Part shown: positions 30,191 to 40,534 of the stretch, in pieces | Layout: every line of letters starts with the position of its first letter | Position numbering within the stretch: the first letter of the stretch is position 1 | Assembly (NCBI GenBank): GCA_022457155.1 | Contig: JAJGOT010000438.1 | Location: 587,001 to 651,000 of the forward strand | Source: Cladopsammia gracilis | Lineage: Eukaryota > Cnidaria > Anthozoa > Scleractinia > Dendrophylliidae | Direction of reading: 5' to 3' | Length of the DNA: 64,000 nt | Made by a program: the position numbers and the translations under genes | The notes under the pieces: generated by a model | The model's input: the letters and a program-made list of their open reading frames with translations, nothing else | Told to the model about the DNA's origin: nothing | Database searches by the model: none

Positions 30191-30690
30191 TTATACCATT
30201 TCGAAACGTGTCCATGTTTTGTCCTGCTCAATAATTTTTTTCCTTAGGCGGATTTTCTCGGACCTTTTCAAAGAAGAATTTTCCCTGTTGTTGATTTTCC
30301 CTCCACAGCTGATTTTTTGAATTTTGAATAAGTAACGGCTCGTCGCTCTTCCGGTCATTGCTGCCACTTCCGTCACTAGATGATGCGGTTCACATCGAAC
30401 TCGTCACGTGGTACAAGTTTCCTCCCTTTCCTTTTTCCTTTTTCTTTTTTCTCTCGGCACTTCGTGCCTCGTTGTCGGCACTTCGTGCCTTGTTTGGAAA
30501 GCTTCGCTTTCCGAAGATAATTGCGCCCTTAGTAATTTGGCCCGCGGTACATATTTTGTGTAACGCAATCAGTTAAACTTTCAAGACGGCGACGATTCGA
30601 AGAAAATAGCGTCTTGTACGATCAAATAGAGCTCCTCTGGACCCTGTGCATTTTTTAACAGAAATTTCCTATCGATTTCCTAGCATGTCT

Positions 30691-31240
30691 ATGTTGTGGT
30701 TCAATTTTATCCTTGGTTCAAATTTTATTTTCCTTTGTTTAAAACTCATTATCATACATTACCATAGCCAAAAACAAAGGAAAATAAAATTTGAACCAAG
30801 CACAGGCTTCCCAAGCTACATACGTGATGTATGCGACAACTTGTGTATACAGAGAAATGTATGGGAAAATCACGGATTCTCTAAAATTGGGTAAATAACT
30901 ATCTATTTTGAAATAAAGTTTACCTACCTCAAATGTGTCGTTTACTTGTGTCTTGTACCGAATTTGAAGCCTTTCCGACGCCATTTAGCGAAGTTATTCG
31001 AAGTCTCCCCTTCTAATAACTTCGCTAAATGGCGTCGGAAAGGCTTCAAATTCGGTAAAAGACACAAGTAAACGACACATTTGAGGTAGGTAAACTTTAT
31101 TTCAAAATAGATAGTTATTTACCCAATTTTAGAGAATCCATGATTTTCCCATACATTTCTCTGTATACACAAGCTGTCGCATACATCACGTATGTAGCTT
31201 GGGAAGCCTGTGAACCAAGGATAAAATTGAACCACAACAT
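30691..31240. mobile_element. MITE (ATGTTGTGGTTC) split by a nested palindrome
   Basis: The outer MITE (ATGTTGTGGTTCAATTTTAT...GAACCACAACAT) matches the intact 131-bp copy at 34343-34473 but is interrupted at 30801 by a 412-bp palindromic element. Confidence 0.9.
30801..31212. mobile_element. Near-perfect palindromic element, 198-bp arms
   Basis: Arms 30801-30998 and 31015-31212 with a 16-bp spacer and only a few mismatches. Ends CACAGGCTTCCCAAGC / GCTTGGGAAGCCTGTG. Flanked by AACCAAG (30794-30800 and 31213-31219), a 7-bp duplication confirmed by the single copy in the empty-site paralogue at 34343. Confidence 0.92.
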
Positions 31241-31597
31241 CTACAACATGATGTAAGCTCATTTCTTTTGTTTAGACTTGCCATTTCAGGTTTACAAATA
31301 ATGAAATATTTTTCCCATAAACACAAATTTGCATCTCTTAGTAACAATGGAATAAGAACTAGCTTGTTTTATTTTACGCCATTTGATGTCATACTTAATG
31401 CTCTTATCTTTGAGGTTCCATATATATATTTACTAAGTTCCGTGGCGTGTTTGTATCACTCATTGCGGAATGAACATATGTGGTTTCTGTACCGCATTTT
31501 GAAGTAGTGTCACAAAGTCCGACGTATGTTTCCCTGTGGTTTGTGTGGTGACCTCAGCCTGGTAATAGTTTCCATCCATGGGATATGTGTAAGGATT

Positions 31598-31739
31598 CCG
31601 ACAATTGCAGTTATCATTTGATCATTAGTACCTGTGGATTTGTTAATTTCGGCTTTATTATGGTTAGAAATGATTGTTTAAAGCCGAAATTAACAAATCC
31701 ACAGGAACTAATGATCAAATGAATAACTGCAATTGTCGG
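31598..31739. mobile_element. Hairpin MITE (CCGACAATTGCAG)
   Basis: CCGACAATTGCAGTTATCAT and its complement enclose an inner inversion (AAATCCACAGG... and GCCGAAATTAAC). It interrupts a sequence that is continuous at about 38083-38100 (CATGCTGTGAATCCTCACAC), giving an empty site. Confidence 0.85.
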
Positions 31740-31749
31740 AATCACAGCA

Positions 31750-32165
31750 TGAAAAGGCAAATTTAAGTTGGCGTAATGGTAGCTTAAAGCTTGCGTAAAG
31801 TTCTAATTTACACAACTTTATGCTACATTTACATTTTGTAAAGTTGATCTTTACGCTATCTTTACGCGATGGCGTAAAGCTTAAGTAAAAGAACATTTTA
31901 AGCTGGTCGTAAAGCTGGCGTAAATGTGCTGTAAAGTCAAGATTTAAATCTACGTATTGGACGCATAAAGATGGCGTAAAGTTTAACTTTACACAATTTT
32001 TACGTATCATTTACATGATGTAAAGAAAACCTTTTGGCTATCTTTGCGCTGTCTGTGAAAAGCTGGAGTAAAGAAGCATCTTTAAACTTGGCGTAAAGTC
32101 AGTGTAAATCTGTTGTTAAGTCCACATTTACGCCACCATTACGCTTATATGTAAAGTTTGACTAG
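31750..32165. repeat. GCGTAAA/TTTACGC motif cluster (copy B)
   Basis: Around 20 matches or near-matches to GCGTAAAG, GTAAAGTT and complements in about 400 bp, unevenly spaced and in both orientations. The counterpart cluster is at 37780-38085. Confidence 0.8.
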
Positions 32166-33640
32166 ATCTATTTCTTTTTTCTTTATCTTTTATGACAAGA
32201 TGTATAAATATGGTACTTGACATACTTTATTTTGTTGATTATTACAACGTACATGTTGTGTAGTTTAAGTCTTACACTTATTGTTCATGAACCTGTAGTC
32301 TGCTAGAACTTATGTCAACATGAAAACCGATCCCCTAATCTCAACCAGACATGATGAATTTCTTAGTTGCGGTACTTTTTGTGGTAATAGTAAAGATACC
32401 GGCTGAAGAACCTACACTACCACTTTAAAAGAACAAATCCCTGTTAAGAATTAAAAACTGCAAAAAAAAAAAATTCCGGTTTGAGAACCTTAACTTCTCA
32501 TTAAATTGTAATCCGAAAATCTGAGGGTGGTTTGAACATCCCAAACAGATATTAATTACATGTAATCAAGATCAGGAAGCACCTAGTTTTGATAAAAAGA
32601 AATCTACATGTATTAATTTTTTTGTTTATGGTTTTAAGGCACAATACATGTACATGTATTAATGTTCTTTGTTTACACTTTAAATAGAAGACCCAGAGTC
32701 TTTTATTGCCACTTTCATCTTTCTGGATCCAATGGTTTGCAGTCCAGAATTTTCCATTCCCTGATCAGTTCATCAGATCACCATCCTGAATACATGCCTA
32801 GAACAAAATTACAACAGGTTAGATGTACTACCCAAACTGAATGGAGACTACTGTATAATTCAAGGAAAAGGTAGATTTTAGGGGCACTAATTTAGAATGG
32901 TTTCCTTAATTCAAGTTGGATTATTTGAGGAAGTGCTAGAATTCATTAGAGGAAACACATGATTCCAAAACCTTTTTCAGCAACTGTTCCATTTCTCCAC
33001 ACAGGTACATGTACACATGTAACAAGGGGACATATCATCAACAGACCTTACTAAAGTTATATACATGTAGTTACAACACTTACTCCACAGCCTTGACACT
33101 AACATGCACTAGTGAAAACCCTCACAGGCGTTACAGGGCATATGGGTTTAACTGACAACACTTAAACCTTTTTAAGGTTCTATTTGGCAAAAAGTTAATA
33201 CAGCTCATTGGGCCACGGGTGACAGTAAAGTTCTAACCTTGTCAAACAAGGTTTATTTTGTAGCTAAGTATTTCTTTAGGTGGCCACAAATGTAAGTGCC
33301 ATTGCCAACTGATAGCAATCAGCAATACACATTGATTCAAATTTTCAACTGTCCACACTTATACTGATCAGCATCACATTTCTTCTTGTGATATGAATGC
33401 TTAATTAATCAGAGAGGTCATGAGAATTAAGGATATGATCACCCAAGATCAGTTATCTTGAAATTTGAACAGTTTCTCCCCTCTACTGCTACAATGAAAT
33501 AATATATGGTGACATTAGGAAGGATAATATATATTTTATTATAAAATGCTCAAGGAAATGCGCGCGCTATGATTGGTTAAACCGAGTTCATTATAACTCG
33601 ATAAAGCACGCGCGTGATGTAAGGTTCATCATAACCGCAT
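32166..33640. other. No gene recognised
   Basis: Mostly AT-rich. A splice-bounded open stretch on plus (about 32689-32817, ending CAACAG then GTTAGA) reads RRPRVFYCHFHLSGSNGLQS but matches no family known to me. Left as unsupported. Confidence 0.4.
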
Positions 33641-33649
33641 TTTATTTTA

Positions 33650-33850
33650 TAAAAGAAATAAAAAACTTGTTCCTCGAGCATTGTTGAGTTATATAAGCAC
33701 TTGGGAATTTTTAAGAACACTCGAGAAGTGCGAGAAGCACTTTCCTTTGGCTCGTGCTTCTCTGCACTTCTCTCGTGTTCTTAAAAATTCCTGCGTGCTT
33801 ATAAAATTCAATAATGCACTCGGCGCATTTTTTATTTCTTTAATAATGGA
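33650..33850. mobile_element. Foldback MITE
   Basis: AAAGAAATAAAAAACTTGTT...GGAATTTTTAAGAACACTCG is mirrored by CGTGTTCTTAAAAATTCC...TTTTTTATTTCTTTAATA. Arms about 90 bp around a short GAAGCAC...GTGCTTC centre. Confidence 0.8.
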
Positions 33851-34342
33851 GAAAATGGGTTAATAATACCATCCAAAAAACTACTTTTCAAGCTTACAGA
33901 GAATCTTAAGTGTTTTAGCTGATTTGGACCCCCTGAAAGTGTGAACCTCCCAGTCCAAATACCATAGCGAATGAAGATGTCTGGTAGTCTGAATCCAATA
34001 GCAGATTTGGACTCCCTTTCGCAGATTCAGACCCCTGTAAAATGTATTTCTAACCACAAATTATTTGTTTTCAACATGCTGCATCACCATGAAAACAGCA
34101 CAAATTACATTACAAAAAATTATCCCCTTAGCTTTGATAACAACGCCAAACAAGTGTACTTACTGTAGTAAATATATCAACATGGACATTTATGTTCTTC
34201 ATTCCCAGAAGTACTAACAGGAAATAATAATGATGTTAAATGCGTCAAATGTCTTGCTGTTCACAAGCAAATGAAAATAAACGTTTGCTCAATTGCATAT
34301 TATTGGGGGTCCAAATCTGTGAGATGGTTCCATGGATATATT

Positions 34343-34473
34343 ATGTTGTGGTTCAATTTTATCCTTGGTTAAAATTTTATTTTCCTTTGTTTAAAACTCA
34401 TTATAATACATTACCATAGCCAAAAACAAAAGAAAAGAAAATTTGAACCAAGGATAAAATTGAACCACAACAT
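34343..34473. mobile_element. MITE (ATGTTGTGGTTC), intact copy
   Basis: 131 bp, ATGTTGTGGTTCAATTTTAT at the left and its complement at the right, arms about 50 bp. It serves as the empty-site reference for the split copy at 30691. Confidence 0.9.
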
Positions 34474-35273
34474 ATACATGTAGCTGCTAGCAGATTTGGA
34501 TCAGGGGACTACCGTTATATCTGCTGGCATGAATTGGATCCAAGGGGGCAAAATATGGGCTGAGGCTACTGTATAAAGTAAAGGAATGCCAAAAAGTGCA
34601 ACAAAAAAGCTTGTGCAAATTTAGAGCATACAATAAGTCAAGCAAAATACAAGCAAAGCCATTTTAACAGCTAAAGTAATGTACTTTGACATATTTCAGT
34701 ATAATGTGGACCCGCTCCACAGACCACCAGATGGACCACCCCTTAATTTTCATCAATTTTAATTTAATTTTTCCGAATTTTTCTGTCAGTGAAAAGAATG
34801 GACTGGATGGATGGACACAGTATTTCTTGACTGCACATGCACAACGAACCCAAAAGAAAAGCACATGGGATTGTTTGCATCCCACAATAATAGTAGCTTG
34901 GGACTTGGCCCGGTCCTTCTTGTTCTAAGTTTGTCAAGCGAAATCTGTTACAAGAGCACTAAAACTTGACGTGCTCCTGTCCCAACAGTACCAGCCTGGA
35001 ATCAACTGTGTATAAATTACAATGTCGGCAAAAGTGTAAAATTGCAATTATATTGATAGTAGGAAGTCAAATATTGATGTTGAAAGCCATATTTATTTCA
35101 ACGCAAGACTGTGTTTTTAAATACCCTGTCTCCAGTCCACAGTCCATTCTTTATACTGACAGAAAAATTTGGTAAAAAAATTAAAATTGGTTAAAATCAG
35201 GGGTAGTCCATCAGGTGGTCCATGGACCCTAGTCCACATTATTTTGCATACAACCCTTTTATTCACCTGAAAG

Positions 35274-35426
35274 TCTGGCCCCGGTTGTTCAAAAGATGGA
35301 TAGCACTATCCACCGAATAAATCAATGTCCAGCGGATAAGCATAAACAAAACCAATTGTGTTATGCACTGGATAGTGATTTATCTGGTGGAGAGCGCTAT
35401 CCATCTTTTGAACAACCGGGGCCAGA
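35274..35426. mobile_element. MITE (TCTGGCCCCGGTTGTTC)
   Basis: TCTGGCCCCGGTTGTTCAAA and AGATGGATAG at the left are exactly complemented at the right (CTATCCATCTTTTGAACAAC, CGGGGCCAGA). A 153-bp palindromic element of a type common in invertebrate genomes. Confidence 0.9.
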
Positions 35427-35923
35427 TCTTTTGCTTTTTCACTCTCAAATTTTGTTAAAGACATTAAATTATTGGTAAAAGGACTTTGTGTCATCCAATT
35501 CTGTCTGTAATCATACTTGTGATTAAACAAATTGGATTCCTGCAATTTTGTTCAATCACTCACATGATTACTATTTACAGAGTGAATTCAGCTGCACTCA
35601 TCCACTAGCATAATTTATTTTGAACGTTACCAAAAACTACACACCCAGTATTCCGGTATATACCGATACAAATTTTCAATTAGTATATACCAGTATGTGT
35701 TTTCATAGTATTTTGAAACCTATATAATGTTATAGGATGAACTAAAAGCCCTTGTAATTCCCACAGAACTTCTGCCTTGAACTGCCGTTAAATTTGAAAA
35801 TTGTGATCATGAAAGCTTAATTTTCAAAAAGTATACAAACCATTATCAGCTATTAGAACCTAATAACTTGACATAACGAAGACAACTTAAGACCCTACAC
35901 CGTAAACAAAGATTATAGCTTAC

Positions 35924-36008
35924 CTCTAACGTTTCTTCGACTACTTGACTCCATGCATCTCAAAACAGCTTCAAGAGCTGAAGTCCAGCTAGGGCAGAAC
36001 GTTTCCAT
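35924..36008 (-). CDS. Candidate first coding exon, gene not identified
   Basis: ATG at 36008 opens METFCPSWTSALEAVLRCME and SSSRRNVR and ends at a strong donor G|GTAAGC in phase 1. It is on the same strand as, and 19.6 kb upstream of, the decarboxylase exons. It could be that gene's first coding exon or a separate gene; no intermediate exons were found to decide. Confidence 0.4.
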
Positions 36009-36386
36009 CTGAAGCACGATCGAGACGATGCATAAGCACCAAAGTCATCCGCTCAAATATGCATGATGCAAAGTAAGGCGAAGAAATGGAAGTTTCGGTC
36101 TTATCAACTACTTTCTTTAGCGAAGGATAAAAGCAAAAGAGATCACGGCCAGCAACGGACAAAATATCGCACCTTTGAAATTCGTTCAAATTCTAATATG
36201 GCGGCACGCTCTCTCAAATGAGAAACCGCTGGCTCGACACGATGCAGTGACTGATCGTCACCAGATCTCTATACAGGGCCTTACAGTTCGTATCTCGATT
36301 GAGCCCTGAACAAACAGTTCACTTAAACTGTTAAACTTTTATAAATGGTATTTTAAAGTGCCAAAGTTTTTGAATAAGTTCCAAAC

Positions 36387-36410
36387 GTTTCGGGCTTTGC
36401 CCTTCTTCAG
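36387..36410 (-). ncRNA. Hammerhead-ribozyme-like core
   Basis: Minus strand CTGAAGA (36404-36410), stem II AGGGC-AAA-GCCC, then GAAAC (36387-36391). CUGANGA and GAAA are the invariant hammerhead segments. Stems I and III are not convincing by eye. Confidence 0.5.
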
Positions 36411-36548
36411 TGGAAATATTAAACTTAAACTATTAACCTGTTCCATGGTCTTCCATATATACTCTTAGATCAAATGTGAATGCGAACGCGAACACAGGAG
36501 GACACTGGCGTTTTATTTTTGCGTGCACTATAATGAATTTACCCCACT

Positions 36549-37131
36549 GCATAGGGAACCCACGCGTTTATCAAGAATGATCATAGAATAAAGTTACAAA
36601 TGGACTTATACGTGATGTAGTGTTTCATTCCAAATGTGCCGTTACTTTTGTGCTGTTGAATAACTGAAATCAGTTTCTGCCGGGATTTTTAGCAGCTACA
36701 ACGGTCCGATCAATTTCGAAATGATCGTGTCTGTAATTTTTTGAATGGTCTCGCATTTTACCGTCTGTTATTAAATTTTAATTTGTCAGCCGTCATGAGG
36801 GATGGTTTCGTATTTCGGCGTCTGGAAATAGGGAGAAGAGAAAATTGAGAGTCACTCTCTCTAAAAATTTAAACTCTTAATTTAATTTATAACAAACGGT
36901 TACGTGATATGCCGCATGACGCCGAAATACGAAACCATCCCGCATGACGGGAAATTGATCAGACCGTTGTAGCTGCTAAAAATCCCAGCAGAAAATGAGT
37001 TCAGTTATTCAACACCGGTTATTCAACAGCACAAAAGTAACGGCACATTTGGAATGAAACACTACATCACGTAAGAACATTTGTAACTTTATTCTATGAT
37101 CATTCTTGATAAACGCGTGGGTTCCCTATGC
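36549..37131. mobile_element. Foldback element, about 170-bp arms
   Basis: GCATAGGGAACCCACGCGTT at 36549 and its complement AACGCGTGGGTTCCCTATGC ending 37131. Inversion continues through TGATGTAGTGTTTCATTCCA and AGCAGCTACAACGGTC to a centre near 36840. Confidence 0.88.
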
Positions 37132-37779
37132 CCACTATCTCAGAGCCAGTTCGCCCCGGCGTTCCAGGCCCTATTAAACTAAGAGTAGTTCCGATAATAT
37201 TCATATTCGCCGAGCAACAACTGTAAAACTCGAAGTGTTTTCAGACGTAAGAACATTTTTTTTTACAGTTTTACATCAGGAGTATTTCTAGGCTACTGTT
37301 CCTTAAATATCCCTGATTTTTCTTCAACTTGAATTTTGCCTTGGCCTTGGCCAGGGTTTTTCTACATTAGTCAGATAGTTAGGTTTGGGTGAACCTTCAC
37401 AACGATGAGTATGATGTGATGAAAGGCAGTTTTAGGCTATTTGTTATGGTAGCTTTACATACGCACACTTTACACCGCTGCCAAATGAATCTTTAGTTTA
37501 TTGCACACCGCGCAATGACCAGAGCACAAACTGCCTTCTATATAAAGCAGCCAAACTATAGTACTGATTTTCCTTCCCCCTTCTTTGCCATGCTGCACTG
37601 GTTCAAGCATTTCGATTAAGCAGTTTGGTAGTGTGCTAGGTGTCAGCGGAAGAACAGAAGAGAGAAAGATCTCACGTGACTGTCACGTATCGCAAACCGA
37701 TCGCGAGTGTACAGTAGCTGCGGCCAAAGCGCCACACACTATTCAAACTTCACTTTACGTTCGTTTCTGAAGAGAGCGG

Positions 37780-38085
37780 TTAAAGCAACTTTAATGTACG
37801 TAAAACGTTAACAATCGTAAATGTGACTTAACACATTTACGCTAGCTTTACAACAGCTTTACGTTTGACTAAGTAAAACGCAACTTTACGCAAACTTTAC
37901 ATCCTACGTAAATTAGCGTAAAGCTGAGTAACTAACTTTACGCTCCCTTTAAACAGGCTTTACGTTCAGATTACGTAAATATACCTTTATACACCTTTAC
38001 GGGCATGTAAAGTTGGTGTAAAGTTTGTTTACCAACTTTACGCGGATTAAAGCAAACTTTAATTTTCCGTAAATTTGAATTTTCA
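37780..38085. repeat. GCGTAAA/TTTACGC motif cluster (copy A)
   Basis: Dense ACTTTACG, GCGTAAAG and ACGTAAA motifs over about 300 bp, leading directly into the GIY-YIG relic at 38097. Same arrangement as copy B at 31750, inverted. Confidence 0.8.
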
Positions 38086-38096
38086 TGCTGTGAATC

Positions 38097-38505
38097 CTCA
38101 CACATGTCCCATGGATGGAAACTGTAACGTGGTAAACGTCATTTACCAGGCTGAGGTCACCACACAAACCACAAGGGAAACATACGTCGGACTTTGAGAC
38201 ACTGCGTTCAAATTGCGGTACAGAAAACACATATGTTCATTCCGCAATGAGCGATACAAACACGCCACGGAACTTAGTAAATATATATGGAACCTCAAAG
38301 ATAAGAACATAAAGTATGACATCAAATGGAGTAAAATAAAACAAGCTAGTTCTTATTCCAATGTTACTAAGAGATGCAAATTTGTGTTTATGGGAAAAAT
38401 ATTTCATTATTTGTAAACCTGAAATGGCAAGTCTAAACAAAAGAAATGAGCTTACATCGTGTTGTAGACATGCTAGGAAATTTCTGTTAAAAAATGTCAT
38501 TATTT
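38097..38505 (+). pseudogene. GIY-YIG/Penelope-like 3' ORF relic
   Basis: Reads [19 protein letters not shown] (with substitutions), then [40 protein letters not shown] and KRC, the layout of the GIY-YIG-type endonuclease domain fused to Penelope-like reverse transcriptases. An in-frame stop near 38195 and a frameshift after KRC show decay. A hammerhead core follows about 110 bp downstream. Confidence 0.72.
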
Positions 38506-38609
38506 AATCAGCGGTAACGTCCCTGCGTGACGTGACACGCGACTCGCCTAGTATGTAATGTATGCATTGTTCTGTACTTCAAATATCTGTGATTGTAACC
38601 GTTATTTCT

Positions 38610-38661
38610 GGCAGTTGCCTGATGATTGCTTCACACGAAGCATGAAACTCAGAGTTGCAGT
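38610..38661 (+). ncRNA. Hammerhead ribozyme, type I fold
   Basis: CTGATGA (38619-38625), stem II TGCTTC-ACAC-GAAGCA, GAAA (38644-38647), stem III ACT-CAG-AGT ending 38655, T17 at 38656, then stem I GCAGT pairing (two wobbles) with GTTGC (38614-38618). Predicted cleavage lies between 38656 and 38657. One flaw: a T-T mismatch at the stem II base. It lies 3' of a GIY-YIG relic, as in Penelope-like elements. Confidence 0.68.
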
Positions 38662-38767
38662 GAGTGTTCAAATAATGTAGCTTTTACATTATAATTATCA
38701 CTCTAGTTCTGTTATCGAGCACTTTATAGTAGATGAGGATTTCAATCCGCTCAGTCTTGCTATATAT

Positions 38768-39316
38768 ATAGTCGAACCTCCCTAATACGGACACCAAAGA
38801 GACAGGCCCAAGTGTCTGCATTATAGAGGTATCCGGCAGGGGTTTCGATAAAATTAAGAGTAAGTGGCAATATTTATAAAATAGACAGCAGTGGCAACAA
38901 AGGGGCCATAAAGCCCCTTTCCTCTAGGAAATCTAGGAACTCGGAAATAGCATTTCCAGCATTCTGGGCATCAACTTCAGTGAAATTAATTGAAAAGTAG
39001 GCGGCGATAATTTAGGAAGTAGCCGGCGGAATTCGCCGGTTGCCAGCTTCTTATGAAACCTCTGAATCCGTACTATAGAGGTAGGGAATGTATGAATTTT
39101 GTTATCTTTGGGACCAAGTGAACTGTCTGTACTAGAGAGGTGTCCGTATTATGGAGGTGACCGTAAGGAGAGGTTCAATTGTATTATTATAGAGGTGTCC
39201 ATACTATAGAGGTAGGGATTGTATGAATTTTGGTATCTTTAGGACCAAGTGAACTGTCTGTACTAGAGAGGTGTCTGTATTATGGAGGTGTCCGTAAGGG
39301 GAGGTTCGACTGTATA
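38768..39316. mobile_element. MITE (AGTCGAACCTCC TIR)
   Basis: TATAGTCGAACCTCCCTAAT at the left; right end GGTGTCCGTAAGGGGAGGTT then CGACTGTATA. The right half is internally duplicated (GGACCAAGTGAACTGTCTGT twice). Related in style to the 1062-1248 element. Confidence 0.85.
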
Positions 39317-39319
39317 GGC

Positions 39320-40266
39320 AACAATTATTTGACTTGAACTCTCCTTTTAAGGTGACTGAACATAGTTTCACTGTACCTATGCGTTATTCATTGTCATTTT
39401 AAAAACACTAAAGTCTGGGCGTCCAAAATTGGTGAGTCATACGATTAAGCAACAAGCTATATATTTTTAGATTTTTGTGAGCTCTTAGGGTGTTGCCATG
39501 ACAACATAGTGGATTGTAAATCAGCCTGCAATATTTGGTTTCCTTTATTTTCAGAAAATCTAGTCGTTAGATTTTGTCCATCATTTATCTCCAGTAAATT
39601 CGTAAACATATTCGCGTGTTAACACTGGTCTCATGTAATTTTGACAGAGGGATCTTCTGTAATTTGTGGTTTAATATGTTTGCATTTTGTAAAAGTCTCC
39701 TTTGTTAGATTTTAAATTTTTGATGGCAGGTGAGTTCGGCATATTCGGATTTATTATTGTGCCAAATTCCCTGAAATTCTAACGAGTGGTTCCGTAGAAA
39801 TCAGCATGTTTCCGAGGAAAGTCGCTTAAACATCCAGTCACAATTTTTTGGTCAACTGCGCATGCATTGCATTTGACTGGGTTCTCGATCCAAAGACAAA
39901 AACGACCAAAAAGGCAGTGTATTTCTTCAATGGTTCTAAAAATTATCTATTAATTCAAGAAACATTTTTACGAACAAATTGGTTGATTTTAAGACGAAAA
40001 ACAACACTTTCGCGATCCACGCTGAGAAAAATAAAATGATCGCTGAATAGGCGCCATGTTTGTTTTTCTCAAAACTCTTTGCGCATAAATCATACAAGAA
40101 GTCTTCACATGCAAACTGCATCAATGAACTTACTTGATATTGTAATGTTTACATGTATCTGACAAAAACAGGCACCAGGTTGCCGATGTATTGAGTATCT
40201 CACCCTGCGTAGGGTTGCATAATGAACTGTACATCTGTTACAGTCAAAAGCAATATAATGCCCATT
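39320..40266. other. No gene recognised
   Basis: AT-rich sequence 3' of the candidate terminal exon at 40267; it may hold that gene's 3' UTR. No clear polyadenylation signal on the minus strand. Confidence 0.5.
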
Positions 40267-40534
40267 CTAACTGTCCACTTTTCTGATGAAATGAGCAACA
40301 ATCTCAGATAACATCTGTGAGCAATTCTGCTCCACGTTCAGGGAAGGCAGTTGTACAGATTTGTCTCTGTCATGAACCGATACACAGGAAAGTGATGTGT
40401 TAGCACCTGTCGTCTGTTTGTGCTCAAGAGAAAGCTGCAGAAAAATCTTTTCTGCAAGGCTTGTCATCATGCATGGGTCCTCCTCAAATTTTGGCAAAGA
40501 TAGAGCAGTTAAATCTGACTGAGCTCTTCTTGGT
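40267..40534 (-). CDS. Candidate terminal coding exon, gene not identified
   Basis: Acceptor GATCTTTTAG (complement of CTAAAAGAT... at 40535) opens an 88-codon frame, beginning PRRAQSDLTALSLPKFEEDP, that ends VAHFIRKVDS and a TAG at 40267-40269. Composition is protein-like and free of repeats. I do not recognise the family. Upstream exons would lie above 40.6 kb. Confidence 0.4.

Larger units (their letters stand above)
28002..30600. mobile_element. Composite inverted-repeat element containing RecQ-transposon copies
   Basis: The left arm GAATCGTCGCTGTCTTGAAA continues to GTACCGCGGGCCAAATTACT, and the right arm (about 30525-30600) is its complement. Inversion also links AAATGACGCC...CATCTGGTGACGG (about 28290) to CACTTCCGTCACTAGATG (about 30367). 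Between the arms, 28500-28870 matches 20105-20430 of RecQ copy 1 in opposite orientation (GGGCCCAGCTATTTTAG; GGACTAGAGGTCAA). Copy 2 (29040-30190) is nested inside. Ends and target duplication not defined. Confidence 0.65.
30640..31620 (-). pseudogene. GIY-YIG/Penelope-like 3' ORF relic, MITE-disrupted
   Basis: The minus-strand equivalent of 38097-38505: shared segments include ATTCCGCAATGAG, CTAGTTCTTATTCC, TTACTAAGAGATGCAAATTT and CTTGCCATTTCAGG/CCTGAAATGGCAAG in reverse. Cut by the MITE pair at 30691-31240 and by stops. Confidence 0.65.
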
